Assembly (NCBI RefSeq): GCF_051401765.1
Contig: NW_027480542.1
Span: forward strand, 496,001-560,000
Reading direction: 5' to 3'
Origin: Calliopsis andreniformis
Lineage: Eukaryota; Arthropoda; Insecta; Hymenoptera; Andrenidae
DNA length: 64,000 bases
In this document: in pieces, positions 46,795 through 57,620 of the stretch
How the letters are laid out: each line of letters starts with the position of its first letter
How positions within the stretch are numbered: the first letter of the stretch is position 1
Translations under genes and position numbers: made by a program
Notes under the pieces: generated by a model
The model's database searches: none
What the model saw: the letters and a program-made list of their open reading frames with translations, nothing else
Told to the model about the DNA's origin: nothing

Positions 46795-47959
46795 GTAAGT
46801 TAATTTATTTATAATTTAATTTGCTTAAAACTCATAAAATCGAATTGCGCCATCATTACCGCGAATCTCGAGACAGAGACCAGTAATTCCCATAACCACT
46901 GACCGAGCCGAAAGCCATAGAATCCCGCTGTAGATATGTGGAGCCCTTATGTAAGTGAGATTATGGCAGTTTCTGCTTTTTTTACACGCTGACAATTACC
47001 AGACAAATAATTATATCATATTTAATTATTCTTGATTTTCGGCCTATTTCTAAATTGTAAACACTTTTTAACATAGTTTATTAAAAAGAAACAGAAACAC
47101 CTAAACAAACATTTTACACTGGGTGGTACACAAATCACTTAATTTCTATGAGTTCGATTCAGAAAAGAATATTTTTAGTCTTTCGCTTTTTCAGGTAAAA
47201 GAACGTCCGCGACGCGACAAGTATGATCCCGAGTTTGGTTGAGGATAGGTTGGTTATGGAAGGAAAAATCGCACAAGAGCCGTCTCTACGTCTGCTTGTA
47301 CGGTTTTGGGTTGCAGAAACCTAGAGGTGCCGTGCGTACTGACGTCTTCCTCTAGGGGGATTGGTTTTTGCCTATGTTCAGTTGACCGGAGTGCCGTGCT
47401 CTACGTCTGTTCCGTTAAGACTCTTGTTTTTGCGTTAATCGCCACCTTTTATACCTATTTTCGCACCTAGCGTCAACCAATGAGGGTGCAGCGCGCTACC
47501 TTTGTACGCGAGCGGATCCTTTTTACCTGGATTGTCACGTCGTTGTGTCGCATCGCCGCGCGACTTTACGCTAGTTCACTTATCACTAGTTACACGCTAA
47601 TACTGTCTCGTTACAATATCTGAAATTGCTTTTTAAATTTACCCTTATCTGTAGCCAAACAACTTCTACATAGCGTTCGGCAGCAGGTGCTGCAAATTTT
47701 AAATTGCATCTGAATCTTCGTTTCCGAGATAATAATTACTGGAAAAATACTTAAAATGCGCGTAAGAGATGTCTAGCACGGGAATTCATTTCATTATTCC
47801 ATGCGTTAGCTACGTCAAGACCTGTAGCTGCTTATCAAGGATACCAACCAGGATTAAAGGAAGTCCCCCAACTACCCAAAAATATCTCAGAAATGATAAA
47901 AAATCCTCAATTGCTGTTACATCACTATAAATTGGGGCTCTTAATATGGCTTAGATTTA

Positions 47960-48105
47960 CAAGTATCCGAGTCCCGAGCATTCGAGTCTCGAGTACCCGG
48001 ATATGAGTATCCGAATATCCGAACTTGGATCCGAGTATTCGGGTATCCGGATCTAGATTTCTTCTCTTAATTATAACTCCTACTCCTCGGATATCCGAAT
48101 TCTCG
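47960..48105. repeat. Degenerate CCGAGTATCCGA minisatellite
   Basis: About ten imperfect repeats of a 10-12 bp unit (variants of CCGAGTAYCCGGA and CGAATATCCGA). The minus-strand reading gives a repetitive TRILGS-like peptide, which is a by-product of the repeat. Confidence 0.6.
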
Positions 48106-48190
48106 ACATTCTCATTGTAATACCCAACTTCATATGATTTGTTTTTCGCAGTCCGATTTTCGCCGTCAAATTGAAAAATAAATGCTAGCC

Positions 48191-48290
48191 GATTATCGAT
48201 CGGTGTAATGCTCATTTTCTACTGGAACTGTTTTGGTACATCTAATTCGACATGGACACGTAGAAAATGAGCATTATACCGATCGATAAT
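48191..48290. repeat. 32-bp inverted repeat forming a hairpin
   Basis: GATTATCGATCGGTGTAATG and the following 12 bases (48191-48222) pair with 48260-48290 with one mismatch, around a 37-nt loop. This could be a tiny MITE relic or a small-RNA-like hairpin; there is no target duplication. Confidence 0.7.
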
Positions 48291-49044
48291 CCAACAGCGT
48301 TCATTTTTCAGCTTTGTTTGCGTGTATTCGGCTTTGTCGCGACACGCGTGCGTAGGTACATTCTTGTGCGTGCAGCTACTACGCCTTCGACGGCTATTTA
48401 ATGGCGTCAAAGAGGATTTAGGATTGTGAAGGTGTTATTGCACTTGTAATTGTGATACACAGGTGTCCTTGATTGATGTTCTCTTGTCTACAAGAGTTAC
48501 AACGAACCTCACGAATCTTTAAAAATGCACCTCGCTCGCAGCCTCCGTGTGGGTGGAGCCAGCTTTCTTGGCGGAAAATTTGAGACCTAATTGGTGGTCA
48601 TACTTAAGGCGTTACTTGTTATCGTTACCGAGTCCTGCAGGAGAGGGATGAAATTCTCCCAGGAAATCTCGGTTACGTCAGCAAGCTGTGAGCTTGTCCA
48701 GACCCCATACAAGGACGGCGAGACCGTCCACTTTTGCCAATGAGTTTTCAACAGGCAATCCTAATTGTAGGCCCAAATAAACGAACGCCCGACCACCAAC
48801 TTTCTCGTTATTTATTGCCCTTTTCCGCTTACGACGGAACAAGCTTTACGATGAAAAATGGACAATACGAAAAGGCTCTAACTAATTTTCTTTCTTATTC
48901 TTAATGTTCAAAATATAAAACTCTTTTTATCTGGGTACTCAGTAAAAGGAACAGTTTTAAAAGCAGGATAGTATTGTATTTATTCATTTAGAAGAAAATA
49001 ATTTTTTATTTTGATATAAAAAAACCAGATAATTAACATTAACT

Positions 49045-49434
49045 CCCAGATAGCACACGACGTCTTGAAGACGTCTATTTTATGCTCTTTTTATGCCTGA
49101 ACGTCTTACAACATAATTTAGACGTCTTAAAAACATCTAAGAGCGTACATCTTAAAGACTTGCAAAGTTCACATTTATAAAACGTCTTAAAGACACACTA
49201 CATGGACGTCCTAAAGACTTACGCTTTTGGACGTCTTAAAAATGTCTAATTTTTGTCTGAACGTCTTATATATGTAATCTGAACGTTCTTAAAACGTCTT
49301 ATAAATATTTCTTAGGACGGCCTAAAGACATACTGATTTGTAACATTGGACATCTCAGAGACGTCTTTTGGACATTTTTAGGACTTTACTGGATGTTTTT
49401 AAGACGTTTTTAAGATGTCTCTGTGCTATTTGGG
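49045..49434. mobile_element. 390-bp element with CCCAGATAGCACA ends and GACGTCTT repeats
   Basis: CCCAGATAGCACA at 49045 and TGTGCTATTTGGG ending at 49434 form terminal inverted repeats. The interior is almost wholly made of more than ten variants of GACGTCTT/AAGACGTC spaced 20-40 bp apart, in both orientations. Non-coding. It is followed within 6 bp by another CCCAGATAGCACA end (49441), the presumed left terminus of the autonomous relative. Confidence 0.75.
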
Positions 49435-50372
49435 CTAGTGCCCAGATAGCACAAAGATGTCTAATGGGCCTCTTAAAGACGTCTGTCCGAAGCTCTTCGT
49501 AGCCATGTTTCGACACCTCGGTTTGGCGTCTGTTTTGTGCCACATTTGCCTTTTCTGCAACACCTTAAATACAAATTTCGATAGAATATTTTAGAATGAA
49601 CTCTATAAAAATTATAACATTAATAAGAATATATTCTAAGGGTGATAATTACATAATATGAGATTTGATGTTTTTAGGCTATGAAACTCTTTCTTGCCTT
49701 TCCTTCCCAATCAGCTATATTCCAATGCAAGGTCGTTTGTAATTAAACAGTTGAATACCTGCTTCACAAATTCATAATTATTGTTTTCCCCTATTTTTGC
49801 TAATTCTTGCATCTAAAATTAAAAAATGACTTATATTCTGCTAACATAATGAAAATAGATTAGTCACTGAAACACAAATTAAATTTAATTTTATATATGT
49901 TCTTACTGCATCTTCAAAATCAGCTACATCATTTGAAATAATTTCCAAACGTAAAAGAGCCTCTTCTGTCTTTAAGGGAAATCCTAACTTAGAATATTTT
50001 GTGAAAAAGGTTGGTTTATCCTGAGATTTATTTCCTATTTCTTTCAACATATTTTTTATTTCTCCAATTTCATGCAGTACATTCGTTAGCAATCCCCGTA
50101 TTAAGTGGTTCTGCTCAAGAAGAACCTTATGATTTGAATTCTTGCCGGCATAATTTTGGCAATTATTTGTTTCTCCATTTCCTATAAATTTTCTATATAA
50201 ATTAGTATTTAATTAGTCAAATAAATGAATTTACCAATGACACAAGGTTAGGTGGAGCTGTTATCATTAGTAGTTTCATGATTGAAACTTGTACCCTAAG
50301 TAGGGCACTCAGTAATAGCTAAAAAACGGAATATTTTTTCTAATTATAATAAACAGTTGAATGATTTAATTA

Positions 50373-51604
50373 CACTGTTCAACAAATATCTGACTTTTTA
50401 AACTTGAATGAACATTTCTCACATATTTTGACATACTGAATACGAATCGACAAACAGATATTGTTCCAGAACGTACAGTTTTTGAAAAAATCAATTTTGA
50501 AAAAAATGAAAAATTTTAAAACTTTGGAAGCATTTTGTGCTTTTACCGTAATACTTATTTAGTTGCTCTTGACACAAAATAATTCTGTGGACTCTCCCGA
50601 AAAAAAGGATATAGTAGTTATTAGATTATAAATATCGAAATATGTTTAAATAATGATGAACGTGAAAAGGACAGCCAGAATGCACCCAGTTTTGCTGATA
50701 TTTTTCATTTTATTTAAAAAAACAAGGGTTTAGAGAAAAATCTGACTATACCACGCGATACAGCAAGCTTTCTGCTACGGAAAGCATATCAGGAGGCGAA
50801 TTCACAAAATTATTTTATTTATATATATATATATATATATATAATATAAAATAATATATATATTATTAAAACAGGATTATTTCGTGTCAAGAGCAACTAA
50901 ATAACTATTACGGTAAAAGTACAAAATACTTCCAAAGTTGAAAAATTGTCATTTTTTTCGAAATTGATTTTTTCAAAAACTATACGTTCTGTAAAAAAGG
51001 TGTAGGATTTAAGTTTACCGCGTGACGTCGTGCGCTTGTATCATAACAGTTATACTATGTATAATTTTATACGTTTATCTTTATAATATTGTAGGAATAG
51101 AATTGTTTGTATCTATTTATTGGGCAAGCACGCGACAGAAAAGTAGGATTAATAGGCGTATGCGATCGGCAAAAATCCGTTCAAGCGCCGCTATTAAGCC
51201 GAAACCGTCCCGTGAACTTCAAAGTCGTTATCGTCGTGATCGATCTACCGTATCGTTTTCGTACTCGTTCGTTGACTCACGTAGCTCTGACCCCGCGCGC
51301 CGCGGGTGCGGCCTTTTGTTTTCCGCCGATCGAATGTTCTCGCATCTTCTCGCATATTCTCGCCTATTCTCGGTATCCTTTTCGAATTAGGTGCGTAACC
51401 GGTCGTTACGCGTCGATGATGATGTCGCGGCGTATACACAAACAACACATACTCTAGCGCGCACACACACACACGACACTCTCAAACACACACACTCGCA
51501 CTCGCGTCAGTGCTCACATCCTACAATATAATAAACATTACCACAAAAGGTTTGCAGATTCATATTTACAAAATCAAAAAAAAGTCCAAATTTGTCGAAC
51601 AGTG
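50373..51604. mobile_element. CACTG foldback element, copy 2
   Basis: Same family as 37852-38933: CACTGTTCAACAAA start, GAACAGTG end, TTA direct repeats on both sides (50370-50372 and 51605-51607). The GC-rich loop is replaced by an (AT)n run at about 50820-50865. The right arm is interrupted by a solo LTR. Lies in the intron between exons 2 and 3 of the DUF4806 gene. Confidence 0.85.
51001..51545 (+). repeat. Solo LTR, 545 bp
   Basis: Starts TGTAGGATTTAAG and ends CATTACCACA (TG...CA), with a perfect 5-bp duplication AAAGG (50996-51000 and 51546-51550). AATAAA lies 10 bp before the 3' end, supporting plus orientation. A (CA)n-rich stretch lies near 51463-51500. Overlapping frames inside (51022-51457) are LTR sequence, not genes. 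Family unknown. Confidence 0.85.
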
Positions 51605-52076
51605 TTATAAGAAAAAGATTTAGGTGTTGTTTACAAGCCTTGTTTGAGTTGAATAAACATTATGTACTGTAAGTGTTCTAATAATGTTTATAAACTGTTG
51701 TGTACAGGGTGTCACAAAATTATATGTCACGACCACCATAGCGTGATTCTACACCTACGATTTGGTGGAAATTGACATAAAAAACTCCCCACAAAATTGA
51801 CCTTGACCTTGAAAATCAAGGTCAAAAAAACAAAATTTTTTTTTTTTGTTTAATCATGTTCTACTGGTCATAAGGACCAACTTTGTGAAAGAAATCATGG
51901 GTCGCATCTCAACCGTTCTCTTAAAAGATAATGTTGCGTTTCTTATAATGTTTGCAGCTTCCTTATTTGTAAAATTTTTACATCCAGCACCAATATATAA
52001 GTAAATAGCGTACTATTGACAAAGCAGCAGTGAATTATGCGTTAGCTTGGGAAATATAACGAAATGCTTCCCCGTA

Positions 52077-52345
52077 TTCAAGCACTTTATCCAAGTGATT
52101 ATGCTGCTCGACAAAGTTTTTGTTCTTGGGTGCTACGCAAATTAGAAAATGAACAACACTTTCTAGAACGCGTGTTATTTTCCGACGAATGTAGTTTCTC
52201 ACGTAGTAGCATCCTTAATCAACAGAATGCCAGAATTTGGGCTTATAGAAATCTATACGCAATGGTTCAAAGATTTAATCAAAGACGCAAGTGATGCGGA
52301 TGACAGTTTGCACTTTCTTCGATCTCGTTCCTTAAGTGAACTGCA
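52077..52345 (+). pseudogene. Inverted partial copy of the transposase inside the same element
   Basis: Plus-strand sequence about 95 percent like the minus-strand gene from the residues QALYPSDYAARQSFCSWVLR through the first catalytic LFSDECSFS to AMVQRFNQ. It then jumps across a deletion to FLRSRSLSEL. It forms a potential stem with the main gene (53105-53270) and is probably a deletion derivative fused during rearrangement. Confidence 0.8.
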
Positions 52346-52470
52346 AGCCAACATCTCAGATCAGCTGAACAATTGCTGGCGACTAAAATGGTCCATTTTC
52401 TTAAGGAATGCTGTGAAATTTGTGCAATACTTAAAATTTTTGCATGACATAAACATAACTTTTGAGATAC

Positions 52471-53670
52471 TTACTCTATTCGGTTTATGTTTCTTCTCCG
52501 CACCCACAAAATCCCTCCATTAGTTCGGATTATTCGAAGAAGTCGTGCCTGCTGTCCAGCTTCAATATGTCCACCTCTGCGGTTCATACACTCCCGCAAA
52601 CGAACTTCCATGTTTCGGCGAATTTTCCCACCAAGATTGGGAATTCATCGAAGATAATTAAAAGCTTCTTCAATTCGATGTTTTAATTGATCAACTGATC
52701 TGAACTGTTGACCTGAGCGATAAACAATGTCTTTTACTGCACTCCAAAGGAAAAAATCCAGTGGCGTTAAGTCTGGTGAACGTGGAGGCCATACGTGTGG
52801 TGCGGGTCTACGTCCTATCCACCGCGATCCAAATATGTTATTTAAACATTGGCAAACCGGTTGACTGTAATGAGGAGGAGCACCATCATGCATGAAATAG
52901 ATGGAGTGACGTCTATGTCGTGGTATAATTTGCCGCAGTTCACTTAAGAAGCGAGATCGGAGAAAGTGCAAATATGTTGCACTTGTCATCCATGTAGGTA
53001 AATAAATTGGGCCAATAATATAATTTCCAATTATTCCTGCCCATACGTTAACGGAGAACCGTCCTTGATTAAATCTTTGAACCATTGCGTGTGGATTTCT
53101 ATAAGCCCAAATCCTGGCATTTTGTTGATTAAGAATGCTACTATTTGAGAAACTACATTCGTCGGAAAATAACACGCGTTCTAGAAAGTGTTGTTCATTT
53201 TCCAATTTGCGTAGCACCCAAGAACAAAAACTTCGTCGAGCAGCATAATCATTTGGATAAAGTGCTTGAACACGGCGAATCTTATAAGGTCGTAAACCTT
53301 CTCTTCGAATTATTCGTCGCACCGTCTCATGACTCAATCCTACTCGTCGAGTTATATTGCGTAAACCCATTAGTGGAAATGCTCGAACAAGAGCGATGAC
53401 TTGTTCCTCTTTACGCCAATGACTGCGGGGTCGTCCTGCCCCTCGATGAGGATTGAGATTCCGCAATATAACTTCTTGGTCACCAAATTGTTCATCTACT
53501 CGTTGAAAATCGCGTCTATCTGAAATTTCTGCTGGACGTAATCGCCTTCCATTAATTCGCACTACATTTCTATATATTTCCCGAGCTAACACGTAGTTCC
53601 CTGCTGCTTCGTCAATAGCACGTAACATGTGCCGTAAATTTAAATATTTTCTGGAAGGCATGTTTCTCAA
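52471..53670 (-). pseudogene. DD41D-type transposase, one nonsense codon
   Basis: A 1,200-bp frame (399 codons plus stop) from ATG 53670. It has an N-terminal winged/HTH region, GLRNITRRVGLSHETVRRII as the second helix-turn-helix, first Asp in RVLFSDECSFS, VNVWAGIIGNYIIGP, second Asp in MHDGAPPHYS and third in WPPRSPDLTPLDFFLW. There are 42 residues between the second and third Asp, one more than DD41D. The only break is TGA at 52647-52645, where CGA (Arg) is likely. Beyond it the C-terminus (NMEVRLRECMNRRGGHIE) is intact to the TAA at 52471. Confidence 0.9.
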
Positions 53671-54870
53671 TCGCGTGCTTACGATAGACTAAATCGTTAA
53701 TATTAGCCGCGATAATGAATCGTATGAAAAACTATCAGCTATATGGTCGTAGTCGTCTCAATCAAAATATTTCGCATGACAACATTCGGCGGGTATCATC
53801 AGTAAGCTATCTCGTTGGGTATGAAATTATCAGAATAATGATACTCCTATTTCCCTAACTACAGAATGAAAGAACATTATGAACAAAGAAGCTGCAAACA
53901 TTATAAGAAATGCAACATCATTTTTTAAGAGAACGGTTGAGATGCGACCCATGGTTTCTTTGACAAGTTGGTCCTTATGACCAGTAGAACACGATTAAAC
54001 AAAAAAAATTTTGTTTTTTGACCTTGATTTTCAAGGTCAAGGTCAATCTTGCGGGGAGTTTTTTATGTCAATTTCCACCAAATCGTTGGTATAGAATCAC
54101 GATATGGTGGTCATGACATATAATTTTGTGACACCCTGTACATACTTATTGTTTTCTTTTTTTTAATTATTGGAGATGATGGTAAACTGCCAATAACTGT
54201 TTCATCACTATCCAATGATACTGATGATACCCACTTCTTTTTCTGCTTCCCTTTTTTTCGCGAATCATCGTTTTCAGACTGCAAATCGTTGGTGTCTTCG
54301 GTAGTTTTAGCTTTCAATCTGGCTTTGAAATAATCATCTACAAGTATTAAATAGTAATTATATTAATTGTATATTTGTTTTGAATAATAATTTTAACTTA
54401 CTGAAAGTGATATTTCTGAGCACTTTAATTTTATGTGTTGGTCAGGATAATTCTAATGGTTCACATTTTTTGATGGCATTTATTAGCCGATTTTGTGGTA
54501 AAGGTGGTCAATGACATACATCGTTCTGTATCAGTACCATCATCCATATTGGTGGTACTGTTTTGACACTACCATCGTCCACAAATTCAACAATGGTCCA
54601 CGTTTCTTTCTCCATTCTTTAATTCTAGAAATATTGAGAATGTGTTTATTTGTGCTACTAAATGTATGTGTGGCATGCCGGAATAATACAGTCATTATAT
54701 GCGTGGTAAGTTAATATTGAACTATAGATAAATAGTAATAGTAATTACTGTATGAAAACGTGCTAAATTTAATGAATAGAACAAAAAGTTCTTGTCGATG
54801 GTGATTGGCATTTACAATTTATACTATGTACATTATCGAAGAAGCGATTAATAAAAATAAGCGTTTGAAC

Positions 54871-56805
54871 TTAGCAATAAGCAGAATGGATCAGTGGAAA
54901 GATAACAAGTTTTTCGGTAATTTCTAATTTTACATATTTATAGGCGATATGCTTAATATTAAAAATTTCAAAAGGCCCTGAATTATACGGTTCTACTGAA
55001 AAAATACCTAATTTTGAGGATTTGCAAGGTTTCTCATAAAAATCCTTCAAGATTAAAAATTTTCTACCAAGTATTTTATAATCATCATCTGACAATATTA
55101 AATTTTTCACAACAATAATAGTACCATCACTGAGAGAGCAGTAGTTATCAGGATCAATAACTTTTAGAATAAAATTATTAAAATCAACAACTTTAAATTG
55201 TTTTAACGCTGTAATATGCTCTGTTAATGGACCTTCGGAATGTTCTTTTGTAAAAGAAGAATATTTCATAGTGTCAGGTTTTTCTTCGAGAAAAGTGGAT
55301 ATCTCTATATATCATTTTACAATTTGTTCCAAATGTTTATCATTTTTTCTAATAGATCTTAAAATACTCTGTAAAAAATTTTCAAAAGGGAAAGCACTAA
55401 AATTATCCAGTGACCCGTGATTTTTAATGTGTTGAGTTATATATAACAAATTATGCACATTGTGAAATTTGTTTTCCAAACCATGTAGCATTCTAAAAGT
55501 TACTACAAAATATTTTAACAATTCAGGTGCATAATCAATATAATTAAAATACCTGGCATTTGACAAAATAATCAATCCTGCATGCAACGACACAAAATTT
55601 AAGTATCTATCTTTACTTACATTTTTTATTGCGATTATTGAACCCGTATAAAATAGAAATTGCCGAAATTCTGTAGCTTTCCATCTTTTTACTTTATCCA
55701 AGGCTCTAGGTTTCCTAATAAATTCTACCGGAATACTTTTTGCCAAATGAATTAGTGAATTGGATGTATTTGACAATTTCGAATTTGATATTTTTGTTGA
55801 AGGTTTACCAGTACGCCACAGACAAAGTAATTTCTTTACCACACCCAAGCAAACAAGGTGCATATAATCAAGGGGGAAGGAGACGATCATATTGACTCCT
55901 GGGATATTTTCTAGGATTGAAAACCCAGTATGATGATCTTCTTCAATTTTTAATCTAAAATCAGTGTCAGATCTTAAACGGATATTCTCTATATTGGGAA
56001 AGCACATTTTACTATGTATAAAATCTCCTTCCGAATAACACTTAGTACATGAATGATACCCTGTATGTCCTTTTACGCATTTAATGAACGATTTGGCTGG
56101 AGCATCACATACAAATGTTTTAATCTGTATACGATATAATTGCTCATTAATTAAAATCCCATTATTAATAACATGTATAGCCTCATGCACAAAATCATTT
56201 AAAAATTCATTGACATTTTTGGGTTTCTCATGGCCATGATATATACCAATCATGTTAACTTTTGTTGTGTTACAATATCTATAAATTTAATTAGCTTTAG
56301 AACCCCATTTTTTAAGTCAAAATGATAATAATTTCCTAGGTCTACACGTTTCGTTTCTATCGATCTGCATGTTCTTAAAAGAGTCTTTTCATCTGAGGGT
56401 AAGTTATTCGGAATAGGCTTTTTTTAACAAATTCAGCAAATCATTAATTGCACAATGCGAAATATTGTGTTTTAAAGACCATTGTATTAGCAAAGCATGA
56501 AAACTTTCATCTAATTCCTCCATGGGACATGTATTACGATTTAGCATATTGACATTTTCTTCAGTCTCTTGAGTTTCTGCAGAATCATTTTCAGTATTAT
56601 GTATCAAATCTAAAGAAGCAAAGCTACTTTCATTACTATTATTTGGACTAGAATAAGAATTTTCTGAGGAAACATTTAATTGAGTAATATTTGAAGATCC
56701 TATATTACATGATATGGAAACTTCCTGATGCAAAGATTTGTACGATGCAAGCAAAGATCTTTTACCACGCATATAATATTTCTGCATATTTCGTTTTTTT
56801 GCCAT
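54871..56805 (-). pseudogene. Large transposase-like protein with DYMHLVCLGVVKKLL motif
   Basis: ATG 56805 (MAKKRNMQKYYMRGKRS) after an AG acceptor. A Ser/Asn-rich N-terminus is followed by a helical segment, then a one-base frameshift in an A7 run at about 56420. The frame continues with NNLPSDEKTLLRTCRS, and after a gap of the expected first-Asp region (DG-PLF type) with MIGIYHGHEKPKNVNEFL, KTFVCDAPAKSFIKC, a zinc-like GYHSCTKCY, then FPLDYMHLVCLGVVKKLLCL. TGA lies at 55314-55312. The C-terminal FLILKDFYEKPCKSSKLGIF block runs to FPLIHS. The DYMH-LG pattern recalls TNP2-like CMC transposases; the family call is inference. Confidence 0.65.
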
Positions 56806-56908
56806 TCTTAAATTAAAAAAAAATAAAAACTTTGATAATAAAATAAAATTATATAACAAAAATATGAAATAACAATAAAATCATAAAATAAAAACTTACA
56901 CAAATGTA

Positions 56909-57047
56909 GCTTAAAATAGTACCACCACCAACAACAACTCTAATATCTGTCGGGACTTTGACAACACGCTAAAATAAAGGAAATTTATCACTAATATGAA
57001 AAACATATTTATATAAATAGAAATAAATATAAAGTAACAACTTACCT
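56909..57047 (-). other. Candidate 5' exons of the transposase gene
   Basis: On the minus strand, TTTATTTTAG then a short exon (about 56970-56909, frame RVVKVPTDIRVVVGGGTILS) then GTAAGT. Upstream, another block ends ACATTAG-GTAAGT at about 57047. Two donors and two acceptors in order ahead of ATG 56805 suggest spliced leader exons. Not confirmed. Confidence 0.4.
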
Positions 57048-57374
57048 AATGTAGCAGCAAAAATTCTTATTGTAACAGCGCACTTGCAACAATTGATTTC
57101 TTTGTATCTTTCACTTTTCACTGCTCTTTATTGACCAGAGACGCCTGAACAAATGATCGTCCCGCGTCTCCGCGACTCGGAAATTCCGCGATTCCGCGCC
57201 TCTACGATTTTGACTGATTGCTGTTTAATTACTATAACGACCGCAGTTTATTAACAGTTTTATCAATGATGTACCTAGTTATCCGACAACCGTTGCACAT
57301 TTTCACATCGAAAAATTTGCATTACAGCAAAAGATTTATTTGCAATAAGATCCACTAGTATCTCACATAATATA

Positions 57375-57620
57375 CAGGGTGTAACAAAAATGTTGCAGTT
57401 CCTTGAAAGGGGTGATTCAGGGGGTGATTTGAAACAACTTTTTCCTTAGCAAAAATGTAAGATGAGGCTTCGTTAACGAGTTATTAACGAAAAACACCGG
57501 CCAATCAGAGCGCGAGTTTGCCATCCGAGCGACCACGGTAGCGTTGGATACGCGCTAGGCGCTACGGTTGTACTCCGAACAAGAAAGTCGGCATGCGTCG
57601 AAAGAAATAGCATTAGTATG
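57375..57620. repeat. Orphan Tc1/mariner-type terminus
   Basis: TA followed by CAGGGTGTAACAAAAATGTT at 57375 matches the general form of the mariner-like ends in this window. A CCAATCAG box and GC-richer sequence follow to about 57600. No inverted partner was found nearby. Confidence 0.45.

Larger units (their letters stand above)
46795..49044. other. Spacer with minisatellite, hairpin and LTR-like block
   Basis: 47180-47640 is GC-richer with a TTTTATACC-type promoter-like word and may be an antisense LTR, but no pair was found. 48540-48760 is another GC-richer non-coding block. The minisatellite and hairpin are listed separately. Confidence 0.3.
51705..54138 (-). mobile_element. DD41D-group mariner relative, 2.4 kb
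   Basis: Inverted repeats of about 265 bp (CAGGGTGTCACAAAATTATA at both ends), with TA at 51703-51704 and 54139-54140. TIR similarity is roughly 90 percent by eye. It inserted in exon 2 of the DUF4806 gene. The left part carries a second, inverted, partial copy of the transposase gene. Confidence 0.9.
49636..54615 (-). pseudogene. DUF4806 protein gene, four exons, split by insertions
   Basis: Exon 1, 54615-54402, starts MEKETWTIVEFVDDGSV and ends at A-GTAAGT. Exon 2, 54337-54141, opens NDYFKARLKAKTTEDTN after an AG acceptor, is Ser/Lys-rich, and is cut by the transposon at the TA 54139. Exon 3, about 50198-49907, has KLGFPLKTEEALLRLE (start of DUF4806). Exon 4, 49812-49636, has NCLITNDLALEYS then LGRKGKKEFHSLKTSN. 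The exon 1-2 and 3-4 phases match. Three in-frame TGA (54510-54508, 54444-54442, 49713-49711) sit where Trp is expected. Function unknown; possibly a DNA-binding or accessory protein. Confidence 0.7.
49441..57200 (-). mobile_element. Probable two-gene DNA transposon (DUF4806 gene plus large transposase)
   Basis: The left terminus is CCCAGATAGCACAAAGATGTC at 49441, with GACGTCTG-type repeats just inside. Two minus-strand genes follow in tandem: a DUF4806 gene (exons from 54615 down to 49636) and, upstream of it, a transposase-like gene (56805 to 54871) with 5' exons to about 57050. The right terminus was not found. A DD41D transposon (51705-54138) and a foldback (50373-51604) sit inside; without them the unit is about 4.1 kb. 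Membership of both genes in one element is inferred from strand, spacing and the terminus. Confidence 0.5.

Noticed and set aside
51022..51472. Open frames on both strands at 51022-51472
   Set aside because: They lie wholly inside a solo LTR defined by the AAAGG duplication.
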